From positions 62,001 to 126,000 of the forward strand of contig CAMDWI010000003.1 of assembly GCA_945878555.1 (NCBI GenBank): DNA of 64,000 nt, in the 5' to 3' direction. The position numbers and the translations under genes were made by a program. Below the pieces are notes generated by a model. The model did no database searches. It saw nothing but the letters and a program-made list of their open reading frames with translations, and was not told the origin of the DNA. Source of the DNA: Klebsiella pneumoniae. GTDB lineage: Bacteria > Pseudomonadota > Gammaproteobacteria > Eutrophobiales > Eutrophobiaceae. Below are positions 52,217-62,245 of the stretch, piece by piece (positions within the stretch are counted from its first letter, which is position 1; each line of letters begins with the position of its first letter).

Positions 52217-52921
52217 TTAACCATCTATTTTTACAGCACTGGCCGCTTCCGTCGCGCCTTCATAATAGTTCAATATAGCACTGACGACTTGATGTGGATC
52301 ATCTATTACGGTGATCAACCGCAGATCCTCGGTACTAAGCATGTTTTCTGCCAGCATGCGGGTCCTGATCCAGTCGAGCAGGCCTTGCCAGTATTCACTG
52401 TTCACCAGGATTATCGGTATCCTGCGACTCTTCCCGGTCTGGGTAAGTGTCAGGATTTCCGCCAGCTCGTCCAGTGTGCCAAAACCGCCCGGGAATACCA
52501 CGTAGGCACAGGCATATTTGACAAACATGACCTTGCGACTGAAAAAATGCCGGAAATTGAGCGACAGGTCCTGGTATTTATTCGAAACCTGCTCGTGCGG
52601 CAAGATGATATTCAGGCCGACACTCTTCGACTTGCCGGCGTAAGCACCCTTGTTGAACGCCTCCATCATGCCGGGCCCCCCTCCGGTGACCACACTGAAT
52701 CCGGCATCGGACAACAATCTCGCCAGCCGTTCTCCCTGTTTGTAATTGTCATGATCGGGTGAAGTCCGCGCCGAACCAAACATACTGACGGACGGCTGGA
52801 TCCCGGCGAGTTTCTCATACCCCTCGACAAACTCTGCCATAATCTGGAAGACCTTCCAGGATTCGGCCGAGAGGTCCGCCCCGGTCACCGGAAGGTGGGC
52901 AGAATCATGTTTCTCATTCAT
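52217..52921 (-). CDS. LOG/TIGR00730 family Rossmann-fold protein
   Basis: A 234-residue protein of the LOG (lysine decarboxylase-like) family. It has the two nucleotide-binding motifs GGGPGMMEAFNKGA and FPGGFGTLDELAEILT. Characterised members hydrolyse purine nucleoside 5'-monophosphates to free base (cytokinin-activating LOG or PpnN). The start at 52921 gives MNEKHDSAH; the frame extends further upstream without conservation. Its exact role here is unknown. Confidence 0.88.
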   Translation of the reverse strand: MNEKHDSAHLPVTGADLSAESWKVFQIMAEFVEGYEKLAGIQPSVSMFGSARTSPDHDNYKQGERLARLLSDAGFSVVTGGGPGMMEAFNKGAYAGKSKSVGLNIILPHEQVSNKYQDLSLNFRHFFSRKVMFVKYACAYVVFPGGFGTLDELAEILTLTQTGKSRRIPIILVNSEYWQGLLDWIRTRMLAENMLSTEDLRLITVIDDPHQVVSAILNYYEGATEAASAVKIDG

Positions 52922-52962
52922 AATAGGACTCCTGTCCTGCTGATGTGATCTTTCAATAACCG

Positions 52963-55665
52963 ATGACACAAAAAACCCTGGTCCTCGTTGACGGCTCTTA
53001 CTACCTGTTCCGGGCCTATCATGCCATGCCGGCATTCACAAACTCGGCCGGGGAACCCACCGGGGCAATTTATGGCGTACTCAACATGCTCCATAAACTG
53101 CGTAATGATTACAACCCGGACTACTTTGCCGTTGTATTCGATGCGAAGGGCAAGAATTTTCGCAATGACTGGTATCCCGAATACAAGGCACACCGTCCTC
53201 CGGTACCGGAGGAGCTGACAGGCCAGATAGCCCCGCTGCATGAGATTATACACGCCGAAGGTTATCCCTTGCTCGTCATTGATGATGTAGAAGCCGACGA
53301 TGTGATCGCGACACTTGCCACCCGTGCAGCCGCCCACGGTATCCGCACGATTATCTCGACCGGCGACAAGGATCTTGCCCAGATTGTGGGCGACGATATC
53401 AATCTGATCAATACGATGACCAACAAGCTGCTTGATCGTGCGGGTGTGATAGAAAAGTTCGGTGTACCGCCCGAGCGAATCGTGGACTATCTTGCCCTGG
53501 TCGGAGATACCGCAGATAACGTACCGGGGGTACCCAACGTCGGTCCGAAAACAGCGGCAAAATGGCTGGGTCTCTATGGCTCTCTGGATGAGGTGATCCG
53601 CAACGCCGATCTGATTGGTGGCAAGGTCGGAGATAACCTGCGCGCAAGCCTGGACAAGCTCGATCTCTGCAGGCGACTGGTGACATTAAAATCAGACGTG
53701 GCGCTGGATCGGGATTTTGACAGCCTGCAGATGGCGGTACCTGATTACGAGACTCTGGCCAGATCCTACAAACGCTGGGAGTTCAGGACCTGGCTCGCTC
53801 AACTACCGGGAAATAACGACAGTCCTGCCAGAACGGCATTGCCCGACGACGCGCGGAGTGCCCGCTATGAAACCATCTTTACAACCGAGGCACTGGATAA
53901 CTGGATAACCCGACTGCAACAGGCCCCCTTGTTCGCTTTCGACACCGAAACTACCAGTCTGGACTATATGAATGCAGGTATCGTTGGCCTGTCGTTTGCT
54001 ATTGAGCCCGGTCATGCGGCCTATGTGCCCGTTGCACATGATTACACAGGGGCTCCGAGCCAGCTGTCCCGGGAGCTCGTGCTCGAAAAACTGCGTCCAC
54101 TCCTGTGTTCGCCTGACCATCCCAAGCTCGGCCATAACCTGAAATACGACCGCAATGTGCTGGGCAATTACGGAATTGATCTTGCCGGTATTCGCCACGA
54201 CTCTATGTTGCAGTCGTATGTGCTGGACAGCACGGCCAGCCGTCATGACATGGACTCGCTCGCCCTGAAATTGCTCGACTACAAGACCATTCATTATGAG
54301 GATGTGGCGGGCAAGGGGGCAAAGCAGGTGTGTTTTGATCAGGTTCCGGTAGAGACAGCGGCAACCTATGCTGCTGAAGACGCTGACATTACGCTGCAAT
54401 TACATAACAAACAATGGCCGGTTTTAAGTGCGCAGGATAGCCAGAGACAGCTGTATGAACGAATAGAAATACCGTTGATCACTGTCCTCTCCAACATGGA
54501 GCGGAGCGGTGTACTGATTGATGCAAACATGCTTGCATGCCAGAGCGCAGAGTTGTCCCTGCGTATGGCACAAATTGATACCGAGGCACAACAGCTGGCT
54601 GGCGAGCCTTTCAATATCAGCTCACCGCGCCAGATCCAGACCATATTGTATGAAAAGCTGGGATTGCCGGTACTGGAAAAAACACCGACCGGACAGCCGT
54701 CCACGGCAGAATCCGTACTGCAGGAGCTGGCTGCAGAACATGCGCTGCCACAGCTGATACTTGATTATCGTGGCATGAGTAAACTGAAATCCACCTACAC
54801 CGACCGCCTCCCCGAGCAGATAAATGCAAGAACCGGCAGGGTGCATACGTCCTATCACCAGGCTGTCGCCTCAACCGGCCGATTGTCCTCGTCGGATCCC
54901 AACCTGCAAAACATTCCGATTCGATCGGCAGAAGGCAGGAAAATCCGGCAGGCGTTCATCGCGCCACCTGGCTGGGTGCTGGTCGCTGCAGACTATTCGC
55001 AGATCGAACTGCGTATCATGGCGCACCTGTCTGGTGACCAGGCGTTGCTCTCTGCTTTTTCGCGAAATGAGGACATCCACAAGGCAACAGCGGCTGAAAT
55101 TTTCGGCCTGGATCCGTACGCGGTAACCACCGAGCAACGCCGGGCAGCCAAGGCCATCAATTTCGGCCTGATCTATGGCATGTCTGCCTTCGGTCTGGCG
55201 CGCCAGCTGGGTATAGAGCGGGACAAGGCGCGGATCTGGGTTGATAGATACTTCGAACGTTATCCCGCCGTAAAAAACTATATGGACCGGACCCGGACCC
55301 AGGCAAAACAGGACGGTTTTGTGGAAACGGTATTCAAGCGCAGGCTCTATTTACCTGAAATCAATTCCCGCAATGCAGCACGTCGCCAGTATGCGGAGCG
55401 GACGGCTATCAATGCACCCATGCAGGGTACGGCGGCTGATATTATCAAGCGGGCCATGATCGACATCGACAACCATATCTTGTCGGGTTCTGACCATATT
55501 CGCATGATTATGCAGGTTCATGACGAACTGGTTTTCGAGATTCGACAGGGACATGAAGATGAGCTGGTACTCGAGATCAGAAAAATAATGTCCAGGGTAC
55601 CTGAACTGGACGTTCCGGTACTGGTAGAAATCGGCACGGGCAAAAACTGGGATGAAGCACATTAA
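52963..55665 (+). CDS. polA: DNA polymerase I
   Basis: A 900-residue polymerase with three domains. The N-terminal 5'-nuclease (about 1-290, LVDGSYYLFRAYHAM) is followed by a proofreading exonuclease with FDTETTSLD intact, so proofreading is likely retained. The family A polymerase has motif A DYSQIELRIMAH, motif B KAINFGLIYGMS and motif C MQVHDELVFE. It fills gaps and removes RNA primers. It is divergent from the LOG gene. Confidence 0.97.
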   Translation: MTQKTLVLVDGSYYLFRAYHAMPAFTNSAGEPTGAIYGVLNMLHKLRNDYNPDYFAVVFDAKGKNFRNDWYPEYKAHRPPVPEELTGQIAPLHEIIHAEGYPLLVIDDVEADDVIATLATRAAAHGIRTIISTGDKDLAQIVGDDINLINTMTNKLLDRAGVIEKFGVPPERIVDYLALVGDTADNVPGVPNVGPKTAAKWLGLYGSLDEVIRNADLIGGKVGDNLRASLDKLDLCRRLVTLKSDVALDRDFDSLQMAVPDYETLARSYKRWEFRTWLAQLPGNNDSPARTALPDDARSARYETIFTTEALDNWITRLQQAPLFAFDTETTSLDYMNAGIVGLSFAIEPGHAAYVPVAHDYTGAPSQLSRELVLEKLRPLLCSPDHPKLGHNLKYDRNVLGNYGIDLAGIRHDSMLQSYVLDSTASRHDMDSLALKLLDYKTIHYEDVAGKGAKQVCFDQVPVETAATYAAEDADITLQLHNKQWPVLSAQDSQRQLYERIEIPLITVLSNMERSGVLIDANMLACQSAELSLRMAQIDTEAQQLAGEPFNISSPRQIQTILYEKLGLPVLEKTPTGQPSTAESVLQELAAEHALPQLILDYRGMSKLKSTYTDRLPEQINARTGRVHTSYHQAVASTGRLSSSDPNLQNIPIRSAEGRKIRQAFIAPPGWVLVAADYSQIELRIMAHLSGDQALLSAFSRNEDIHKATAAEIFGLDPYAVTTEQRRAAKAINFGLIYGMSAFGLARQLGIERDKARIWVDRYFERYPAVKNYMDRTRTQAKQDGFVETVFKRRLYLPEINSRNAARRQYAERTAINAPMQGTAADIIKRAMIDIDNHILSGSDHIRMIMQVHDELVFEIRQGHEDELVLEIRKIMSRVPELDVPVLVEIGTGKNWDEAH

Positions 55666-55807
55666 AATGGCCAGAACCCGGCTATTAAAAAAATTTTTAG
55701 GCTTGGGCTGTTACTATGCTAACATTTAACGAAAATACACCCGTAATCTGGGACATATCAATCTTTAACACTATCTGAAAACTGTTCGAGATCATCAGGA
55801 ATCACCC

Positions 55808-56551
55808 GTGTTGTTAATACCCGCAATAGATATCAAGGACGGAAAATGTGTCCGTCTTCGTCAAGGACGCATGGACGATGAAACCGTCTATGGCAACAGC
55901 CCGCTGGACGTGGCTGCAAGATGGGTACAGGAAGGCGCCAAACGGCTTCATATAGTGGACCTGAACGGCGCAGTCTCCGGTAAACCCGGTAATGCTGATA
56001 TTATCCATAACATTGCCGAGACCTTCCCGGACATTATCCTGCAAGTCGGAGGCGGCATACGCCATGAAGACACTATCCAGACCTATCTGGATGCAGGCGT
56101 AAATTACGTCATTATCGGCACCCGCGCCGTGACCACACCACATTTTGTTTCAGATGTCTGTCTGGAATTCCCTGGTCATGTAATCGTCGGTCTTGATGCG
56201 CGTGACGGCAAACTGGCCACAGAAGGCTGGTCCAAACTGTCAAACCATGATGTGGTTGATATGGCACGCAGGTTTGAAGACGACGGCGTGGCCTCAATTA
56301 TTTTTACCGATATCGGACGTGACGGCATGATGAGCGCTGTCAACATTGAGGCCACACTAAACTTGTGTCGCCAGATAACCATCCCGGTAATTGCGTCAGG
56401 CGGTATCGGTAGTATGGAGGACATCAAGGCACTTTGCGCCATTGCGTCCGAAGGGATAGAAGGCGCAATAACCGGGCGGGCCATCTATGAAGGTGCTCTC
56501 GACTTTGCGGAAGCACAAAAATACGTAAATGCACATTGTAAAAAAACCTGA
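55808..56551 (+). CDS. hisA: ProFAR isomerase HisA
   Basis: A 247-residue (beta-alpha)8 barrel that isomerises ProFAR to PRFAR in histidine synthesis. The start [16 protein letters not shown], with the catalytic aspartate in AIDIKDG, and the second aspartate region [12 protein letters not shown] are diagnostic. The start codon is GTG with an AGGA site. It opens hisA-hisF-hisI-hisE. Confidence 0.96.
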   Translation: MLLIPAIDIKDGKCVRLRQGRMDDETVYGNSPLDVAARWVQEGAKRLHIVDLNGAVSGKPGNADIIHNIAETFPDIILQVGGGIRHEDTIQTYLDAGVNYVIIGTRAVTTPHFVSDVCLEFPGHVIVGLDARDGKLATEGWSKLSNHDVVDMARRFEDDGVASIIFTDIGRDGMMSAVNIEATLNLCRQITIPVIASGGIGSMEDIKALCAIASEGIEGAITGRAIYEGALDFAEAQKYVNAHCKKT

Positions 56552-56560
56552 TTTGCCCGC

Positions 56561-57334
56561 ATGAGCCTGGCAAAACGGGTTATTCCCTGTCTGGATGTAG
56601 ATGCCGGCAGGGTGGTTAAAGGAGTCCGGTTTGTTGATATCCGCGACGCCGGTGACCCCGTTGAAATAGCCCGACGCTACGATGAACAGGGTGCCGATGA
56701 AATTACCTTCCTCGATATAACCGCCAGCAGTGATAATCGCGCCACCATGGTTCAACTGGTTGAGGCTGTCGCCGGCCAGGTTTTTATCCCGCTGACTGTC
56801 GGTGGCGGAATTCGTAGTATTGATGATATCCGCAGGATGCTTATTGCTGGCGCTGACAAGGTCAGCATCAATTCCGCCGCGATACAGAACCCGGAGTTTG
56901 TCCGACAGGCGTCCCGTCAGTTTGGCTCACAGTGCATCGTCGTGGCCATTGATGCCAAACAGACCGGCCCCGATCCGGCGCAGCCACACTGGGAAGTATT
57001 CACCCACGGAGGCAGACGTAATACCGGCATCAATGCGATTGAATGGGCCATCCAGGCCGAACAACTGGGCGCAGGTGAAATCCTGTTGACCAGCATGGAT
57101 CGCGACGGGACCCGTAACGGTTTTGATCTGGCGCTGACCAGCGCGGTCAGCCGCGCTGTTTCGATACCGGTCATCGCCTCGGGAGGTGTCGGCAGCCTGC
57201 CGCATCTGGTTGACGGAATACTTGAGGGCCAGGCTGATGCGGTACTCGCGGCCAGTATCTTTCATTTTGGTGAACACACGGTAAAAGAGGCGAAAACTCT
57301 GATGGCTCAGCATGCCATCTCGGTGCGATTGTAA
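56561..57334 (+). CDS. hisF: Imidazole glycerol phosphate synthase cyclase subunit HisF
   Basis: A 257-residue barrel enzyme paired with the glutaminase HisH. It starts [22 protein letters not shown], where D12 is one catalytic aspartate; the other is in [15 protein letters not shown]. It follows hisA by 9 nt. hisH is not in this run and must lie elsewhere. Confidence 0.97.
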   Translation: MSLAKRVIPCLDVDAGRVVKGVRFVDIRDAGDPVEIARRYDEQGADEITFLDITASSDNRATMVQLVEAVAGQVFIPLTVGGGIRSIDDIRRMLIAGADKVSINSAAIQNPEFVRQASRQFGSQCIVVAIDAKQTGPDPAQPHWEVFTHGGRRNTGINAIEWAIQAEQLGAGEILLTSMDRDGTRNGFDLALTSAVSRAVSIPVIASGGVGSLPHLVDGILEGQADAVLAASIFHFGEHTVKEAKTLMAQHAISVRL

Positions 57335-57336
57335 AC

Positions 57337-57735
57337 ATGAATTATCCGGAATGGATTAACGCTATAAAATGGGGAAGTGATGGCCTGGTGCCTGCCGTTG
57401 CCCAGGATCATGAAACCGGCACCTTGCTAACCCAGGCCTGGATGAACCGTGAGGCCCTGGAAAAAACCTTGCAAATGGGTCGTGCCGTATACTGGTCGCG
57501 TTCACGGCAGCAACTCTGGATCAAGGGCGAGATCTCCGGTCACGTTCAGGAAGTCAACGAAATCCGGACCGACTGCGACAGGGATACCATCCTGTTATCG
57601 GTAAAACAGGTCGGCGGCATAGCCTGTCATACGGGCCGCTACAGCTGTTTTTTTAATCGGCTGGAAAACGGACGCTGGGTAGAGGTTGAGCCGGTCATAC
57701 GTGACCCGGAGCAGATATACGGCCAGCAAGAATAA
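57337..57735 (+). CDS. hisI: Phosphoribosyl-AMP cyclohydrolase HisI
   Basis: A 132-residue metal-dependent cyclohydrolase. The metal ligands lie in the motif [10 protein letters not shown] and in [10 protein letters not shown]. Here it is a separate protein from HisE, unlike the fused enteric HisIE. It starts 2 nt after hisF. Confidence 0.95.
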   Translation: MNYPEWINAIKWGSDGLVPAVAQDHETGTLLTQAWMNREALEKTLQMGRAVYWSRSRQQLWIKGEISGHVQEVNEIRTDCDRDTILLSVKQVGGIACHTGRYSCFFNRLENGRWVEVEPVIRDPEQIYGQQE

Positions 57736-57757
57736 TACTGACTGGAAACGAACAGCT

Positions 57758-58084
57758 ATGACAACGATACTCGACAAAATCAGCGCTGTACTGGAACAAA
57801 GGAAACAGGGCGATCCTGAAACCTCCTATGTTTCCAGTCTGTATCATCGTGGAACCGACGTAATCCTGAAAAAACTGGGCGAGGAGGCAACCGAGGTCAT
57901 TATTGCCGCAAAAAACCCTGATAAACAGGCAGTTATCCATGAAATGGCCGACCTCTGGTTTCACTCGTTGATCCTCTTGAGTGCACTCGATCTAAAACCG
58001 GCCGACATACTGGCGGAGCTGGATCGAAGGTCAGGCGTATCCGGTCTGAAAGAAAAGCAGAATCGCCAAGAGAAACAGGTATAA
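57758..58084 (+). CDS. hisE: Phosphoribosyl-ATP pyrophosphatase HisE
   Basis: A 108-residue MazG-fold pyrophosphatase. The motif KLGEEATEVIIAAKN and the following EMADLWFHSLILL supply the acidic metal ligands. The ATG at 57758 is preferred to an upstream frame start that overlaps hisI. It is followed 39 nt later by tatA. Confidence 0.95.
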   Translation: MTTILDKISAVLEQRKQGDPETSYVSSLYHRGTDVILKKLGEEATEVIIAAKNPDKQAVIHEMADLWFHSLILLSALDLKPADILAELDRRSGVSGLKEKQNRQEKQV

Positions 58085-58123
58085 TCTGAAAATTGCCATT
58101 CTGGAGTGATTTGGAGGAAATCT

Positions 58124-58360
58124 ATGGGAATCAGCATTCCACAACTACTGATAATTCTGTTGATCACAGCCCTGTTGTTCGGCACCAAAAAGCTGAAAAA
58201 TATCGGCAGCGATCTGGGTTCCGCACTGAAAGGATTCAAGAAGGCCATGCGTGACGATGAACACGATACCGCCGATACTGAAACCGGCAAGCTGCAGGAC
58301 AAGGTGAACGACGCCGCTCAAGAGACAAGTCAGACCCGTAAAAACGAGGAACAGGTTTGA
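58124..58360 (+). CDS. tatA: Twin-arginine translocase subunit TatA
   Basis: A 78-residue protein with an N-terminal membrane helix (about 5-20, [15 protein letters not shown]), an [10 protein letters not shown] hinge, an amphipathic helix and a charged tail. A GGAGGAA site precedes the ATG at 58124. TatA assembles the pore for folded proteins. The his-tatABC order is frequent in gammaproteobacteria. Confidence 0.94.
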   Translation: MGISIPQLLIILLITALLFGTKKLKNIGSDLGSALKGFKKAMRDDEHDTADTETGKLQDKVNDAAQETSQTRKNEEQV

Positions 58361-58441
58361 TCGCAGTGTCTGCCTTGTCCTTGCCTGTTCAACCCGCATT
58401 ACCCTGCAGACAGCATATTATAGCCTGACGGATCCCCGCCA

Positions 58442-58741
58442 ATGTTTGATATCAGTTTCTGGGAGCTTGCCGTAGTCGGTGTCATTGCCTTGCTTGTTGT
58501 CGGGCCGGAGAAGCTTCCTGTGCTGGTGCGTGATGTCAGCAAATGGGCCCGGAAAATCCGGCGCATCGTCAGTGAAACACGCTATGAACTTGAGCGTGAA
58601 CTTGATTTTGAGGAAGAGCGTCGCAAACTGAACAGCCAGAAACGAAACCTGCGCGGCGCAATTGACGAACTGGACGAACTGATGGAGATCGCCCCGGACA
58701 AGGATCCTGACACGATAAAAAAGCAGGACCTGCCAGGATAA
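58442..58741 (+). CDS. tatB: Twin-arginine translocase subunit TatB
   Basis: A 99-residue TatB. It starts MFDISFWELAVVGVIALLVVGPEKLP with the membrane helix and the conserved Glu, followed by a long amphipathic helix and an acidic tail. With TatC it recognises twin-arginine signal peptides. It lies between tatA and tatC. Confidence 0.95.
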   Translation: MFDISFWELAVVGVIALLVVGPEKLPVLVRDVSKWARKIRRIVSETRYELERELDFEEERRKLNSQKRNLRGAIDELDELMEIAPDKDPDTIKKQDLPG

Positions 58742-58754
58742 GTGAACCGGTTCC

Positions 58755-59519
58755 ATGAGCCAGGACGACCAGACCACGCAGCCGGAGTCAGATCATGAAC
58801 AGCCCTTGATATCCCATCTGGCTGAGCTGAGGACCCGGCTGATAAACGCCTTGCTGGGTGTTACCGTGGTATTCCTGTGTCTGGCACCCTTCTCCACTGA
58901 AATCTATCACATCATTGCGACGCCGTTGATAAGCAAACTACCGGCGGGGACCAACATGATTGCAACCGAGGTTGCCTCCCCGTTTCTGGTTCCGTTCAAA
59001 CTGACCATGTATGCCGCCGTATTTATCACGATGCCATACCTGCTCTACCAGATATGGTCATTTATTGCACCCGGACTGTATAAAAACGAAAAGCGTTTCG
59101 CCATCCCGTTGCTGGTATCCAGCATACTCCTGTTTTATGCAGGAACGGCCTTCGCCTACTTCGTCGTGTTTCCGCTGGTTTTTGCCTTCTTTGCCTCGGT
59201 TACTCCTGAAGGTGTGGCCATGATGACCGACATTAGTCATTATCTGGATTTTATTCTGAAGATGTTTTTTTCTTTCGGTCTGGCATTTGAGGTCCCGATT
59301 GCCACCATATTACTGGTAGCAACGGGAATGGTCTCGATTGAAGGGATGAAGGAAAAACGTCCCTACATCATCATCGGTGCGTTTGTGATAGGTATGATAC
59401 TGACACCGCCGGACGTGTTGTCCCAGTTTTTACTCGCTACGCCGATGCTGGTGCTGTTTGAACTGGGACTATATTTTAGCCGCTATTTTGTCACCGCCGA
59501 AAACAAGGAGGACGACTAA
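58755..59519 (+). CDS. tatC: Twin-arginine translocase subunit TatC
   Basis: A 254-residue protein with six membrane helices. The N-terminal cytoplasmic motif PLISHLAELRTRLINALLG carries the signal-binding glutamate, and SFGLAFEVPIATILL lies in the fourth and fifth helix region. It forms the TatBC receptor. It is the end of the his-tat run. Confidence 0.96.
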   Translation: MSQDDQTTQPESDHEQPLISHLAELRTRLINALLGVTVVFLCLAPFSTEIYHIIATPLISKLPAGTNMIATEVASPFLVPFKLTMYAAVFITMPYLLYQIWSFIAPGLYKNEKRFAIPLLVSSILLFYAGTAFAYFVVFPLVFAFFASVTPEGVAMMTDISHYLDFILKMFFSFGLAFEVPIATILLVATGMVSIEGMKEKRPYIIIGAFVIGMILTPPDVLSQFLLATPMLVLFELGLYFSRYFVTAENKEDD

Positions 59520-59535
59520 TCACCCTTGTGCTGGC

Positions 59536-59964
59536 TTATCCCTGTCTCCAGGGCAGACGATGATATCGCCAGCCGTTCAGGTTTCCCCGCTGCCCACTTG
59601 CATCCAGATCACCCTCAAATCCCCCCGCAATATTAATTACCGAGACAAATCCGTTTTCTGCCAGGCAGATGGCAGCCGCCATAGAACGTTTACCGCTCCG
59701 GCACATGGCCAGGATCGTCATCTGCTCAGGCGGAACAACACGGTCAGGCATGGCCTCCAGGGCCTGGCGTACCTTGCTGACAAATCCGGGGTCTACCTTC
59801 CAATCAGGGACTTCCTGCCAGGCTATATTAATAGCGGATACGGGATGGCCCACATATTCAAATTCGAATCGCGAACGCACATCGAGTAGAACAGCTGATT
59901 TGTCAGCGCGTAGCCGTTCGAACGCCTGCGGCGGGTCAATTTCGGTTATCTGGTTGCTGGGCAT
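59536..59964 (-). CDS. Rhodanese-like sulfurtransferase
   Basis: A 142-residue single rhodanese domain. The active-site cysteine is C88 in the loop CRSGKRS, preceded by VLLDVRSRFEFEYVGH and followed by the GGFEGDLD motif. No signal peptide is seen. It would carry persulfide sulfur; the acceptor is unknown. It is convergent with tatC (16-nt gap). Confidence 0.88.
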   Translation of the reverse strand: MPSNQITEIDPPQAFERLRADKSAVLLDVRSRFEFEYVGHPVSAINIAWQEVPDWKVDPGFVSKVRQALEAMPDRVVPPEQMTILAMCRSGKRSMAAAICLAENGFVSVINIAGGFEGDLDASGQRGNLNGWRYHRLPWRQG

Positions 59965-60151
59965 TTGGTTACAGTTTGTATCCGGCTTTGTGTGTTGGCA
60001 ATTGCCGCATTATGCCTGTCATGCGGACAAATAAAAACTGCCGCTAGGGGCAATACTCCGCATCAAACACGTTAATCACAATGGCAGAAACCGGCTAAAT
60101 GTGGTGCAATACGCGTTTTCAGATTAATGACAGACCACAGGAGATTAAACG

Positions 60152-61072
60152 ATGTCGATGGATGACCGTGATGGTGTCATCTGGCTGGACGGCAAATCAT
60201 TGCCCTGGCGTGATGCAAAGGTCCATGTACTGACCCACACTCTGCATTATGGCATGGGAGTGTTTGAAGGCATCCGTGCCTACAGGACCGCCAACGGAAC
60301 AGCGGTGTTCCGGCTGGACGAGCATATGGACCGTTTATTTAATTCTGCGCACATCATGCGCATGCCAATGCCGTTCGCGAAACCGGTGGTTCGTCAGGCA
60401 ATCCTGGATGTGTTGCGTGACAACAAGCTCGCCTCGGCGTATATCAGACCCGTCTGTTTTTATGGCTCCGAAGGTATGGGGTTGCGCGCTGACAATCTGA
60501 AAACCCATGTTGCAGTTGCGGCGTGGGAATGGGGAGCGTATCTGGGCCCCGAGGCCCTTGAGAAAGGTATCCGTATCAAGACATCTTCCTACACGCGTCA
60601 TCATGTCAATATTTCAATGTGCAAGGCCAAGGCCAACGGTCACTACATCAACTCCATGCTTGCATTCCAGGAAGCGCATGAAAATGGTTACGATGAGGCC
60701 CTGTTGCTCGACAGTGAAGGTTATGTTGCTGAAGGCAGTGCGGAAAATATCTTCATCGTGCGTAATGGCATCCTCTATACGCCGGATCTTACCTCCGCGC
60801 TCGAAGGTATTACCCGAGACAGTATTGTTGAGCTGGCCAAACAGTGTGGCTATACCGTAAAGGAAAAACGCATCACCCGTGATGAAGTCTATATCGCGGA
60901 TGAGGCTTTTTTTACCGGGACCGCTGCCGAGGTAACACCGATACGCGAGGCCGACAATCGTACAATAGGGTCCGGCGCCCGGGGCCCGGTTACCACCAGA
61001 TTGCAGGCCCTGTACCTTGACTGTGTGAACGGCCGCAGCAAGGAACATATGAGCTGGTTGACTTTTGTATAA
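60152..61072 (+). CDS. ilvE: Branched-chain amino acid aminotransferase
   Basis: A 306-residue fold-type IV PLP transaminase for leucine, isoleucine and valine. The PLP lysine is K160 in CKAKANGHYINSMLA, and YGMGVFEGIRAY and EGSAENIFIV are family signatures. An AGGAG site precedes the ATG. It is followed 21 nt later by a small zinc-ribbon gene. Confidence 0.95.
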   Translation: MSMDDRDGVIWLDGKSLPWRDAKVHVLTHTLHYGMGVFEGIRAYRTANGTAVFRLDEHMDRLFNSAHIMRMPMPFAKPVVRQAILDVLRDNKLASAYIRPVCFYGSEGMGLRADNLKTHVAVAAWEWGAYLGPEALEKGIRIKTSSYTRHHVNISMCKAKANGHYINSMLAFQEAHENGYDEALLLDSEGYVAEGSAENIFIVRNGILYTPDLTSALEGITRDSIVELAKQCGYTVKEKRITRDEVYIADEAFFTGTAAEVTPIREADNRTIGSGARGPVTTRLQALYLDCVNGRSKEHMSWLTFV

Positions 61073-61093
61073 TCAATTCGGGTAATTACTGAT

Positions 61094-61291
61094 ATGGCTA
61101 CGAACTTGAAGGGTGACAAGACACCTAATGACAGGACCATCTACGAAGTACGGCGCGGCGATCTGCCCCTGCATTGCCCCCTGCCGGAAATGAGCCTGTG
61201 GAATTCTCATCCGCGGGTGTACCTGCCGATAGAAACCAGCGGCAAGGCGAAGTGCCCCTATTGCGGTACGGATTTTGTCCTGAAGGAATAA
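61094..61291 (+). CDS. Small zinc-finger domain protein
   Basis: A 65-residue protein with probable zinc ligands C28, H39, C54 and C57 (LHCPLPEMSLWNSHP and KCPYCGTDF). This CHCC pattern is shared with the small bacterial zinc-finger family related to mitochondrial complex I subunit NDUFS6. It often sits beside ilvE in gammaproteobacteria. Function is unknown. Confidence 0.85.
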   Translation: MATNLKGDKTPNDRTIYEVRRGDLPLHCPLPEMSLWNSHPRVYLPIETSGKAKCPYCGTDFVLKE

Positions 61292-61303
61292 TCGGTTCCC
61301 GGT

Positions 61304-62245
61304 TTGAGCGCCTATCATAAGCCCATTACACTCTGGCGTATCTCCGATGGCAAGGCCGGACACGACGCCCAAAGCCGGGGACTGACAACAGCGCTTGGCC
61401 GGATCGTAAGCTGCGAAGTTTTTGACATCAATATCACTCCACAAACCGGGTACTGGTCTGCCCTTTTCGGCCCGGGGCCAGACGCTGCACGTGAACTACC
61501 CGACCCGGATCTTATTATCGGCGCGGGACACAGGACGCATCTGCCAATGTTGAGGGCCAGGCGTGCTCGCGGCGGACATACCATCGTTATAATGAAACCG
61601 ACATTGCCCACCCGCTGGTTCGACCTCTGTTTTATCCCGGAACACGACCATCCGCCGGACCAGAAAAATATCAAAACAACCCGGGGAGCAATCAATACTA
61701 TCGTCCCGTCCCCTGTCCGCGATCCGGACACAGGCCTGATTCTGATAGGCGGCCCGTCACGACATTACCACTGGGATGAAAACAGGCTACTGTTGCAACT
61801 GCTGCATATTACAGAGCGGTCCTCCATGCGCTGGGATGTAACCGACTCCCCGCGGACGCCGGACTCTACCCGGGAGCGACTGTCAAAAACTGTCAGCCAC
61901 AATCTGGTATTTACCCCGTACAACAAGACTCAACCCGGCTGGGTTGGGACGCATCTACATACCTGCGGACAGGTCTGGGTGACAGAAGACAGCGTATCCA
62001 TGCTGTATGAAGCACTCTCTTCCGGTAGCGCAGTCGGGCTGCTGGATATGCCTGCCAGAAAAAATTCTGATCGTATCGCAAATGCCACTCGTCACCTGGC
62101 AGAAGAAGGCCTGATTACTACCTATGAAAACTGGGCCTCAACTGGCGCGCTGAAGCCGCCCGCTGCGCCTTTGTACGAGGCCGCCCGCTGCGCCCGGATT
62201 GTGGCAGAAGAATTTGCGCTGCCTCTGCAAAAGTCTGCCTCATGA
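61304..62245 (+). CDS. ELM1-family putative glycosyltransferase-like protein
   Basis: A 313-residue protein of the family named after plant mitochondrial fission factor ELM1. It begins ITLWRISDGKAGHDAQSRGL and has GAGHRTHLPML and GGPSRHYHWDE in the middle, and VTEDSVSMLYEALSSGSAVGLL near the end. The two-lobed architecture resembles GT-B glycosyltransferases. In bacteria it usually lies in LPS core clusters, as here before a GT4 enzyme and an O-antigen ligase. The start is a TTG. Biochemical role is not established. Confidence 0.78.
   Translation: MSAYHKPITLWRISDGKAGHDAQSRGLTTALGRIVSCEVFDINITPQTGYWSALFGPGPDAARELPDPDLIIGAGHRTHLPMLRARRARGGHTIVIMKPTLPTRWFDLCFIPEHDHPPDQKNIKTTRGAINTIVPSPVRDPDTGLILIGGPSRHYHWDENRLLLQLLHITERSSMRWDVTDSPRTPDSTRERLSKTVSHNLVFTPYNKTQPGWVGTHLHTCGQVWVTEDSVSMLYEALSSGSAVGLLDMPARKNSDRIANATRHLAEEGLITTYENWASTGALKPPAAPLYEAARCARIVAEEFALPLQKSAS

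Noticed and set aside
55666-55807. Possible small RNA or tRNA in the polA-hisA gap
   Set aside because: No cloverleaf or stable hairpin; the A/T-rich stretch is better read as the promoter area of hisA.
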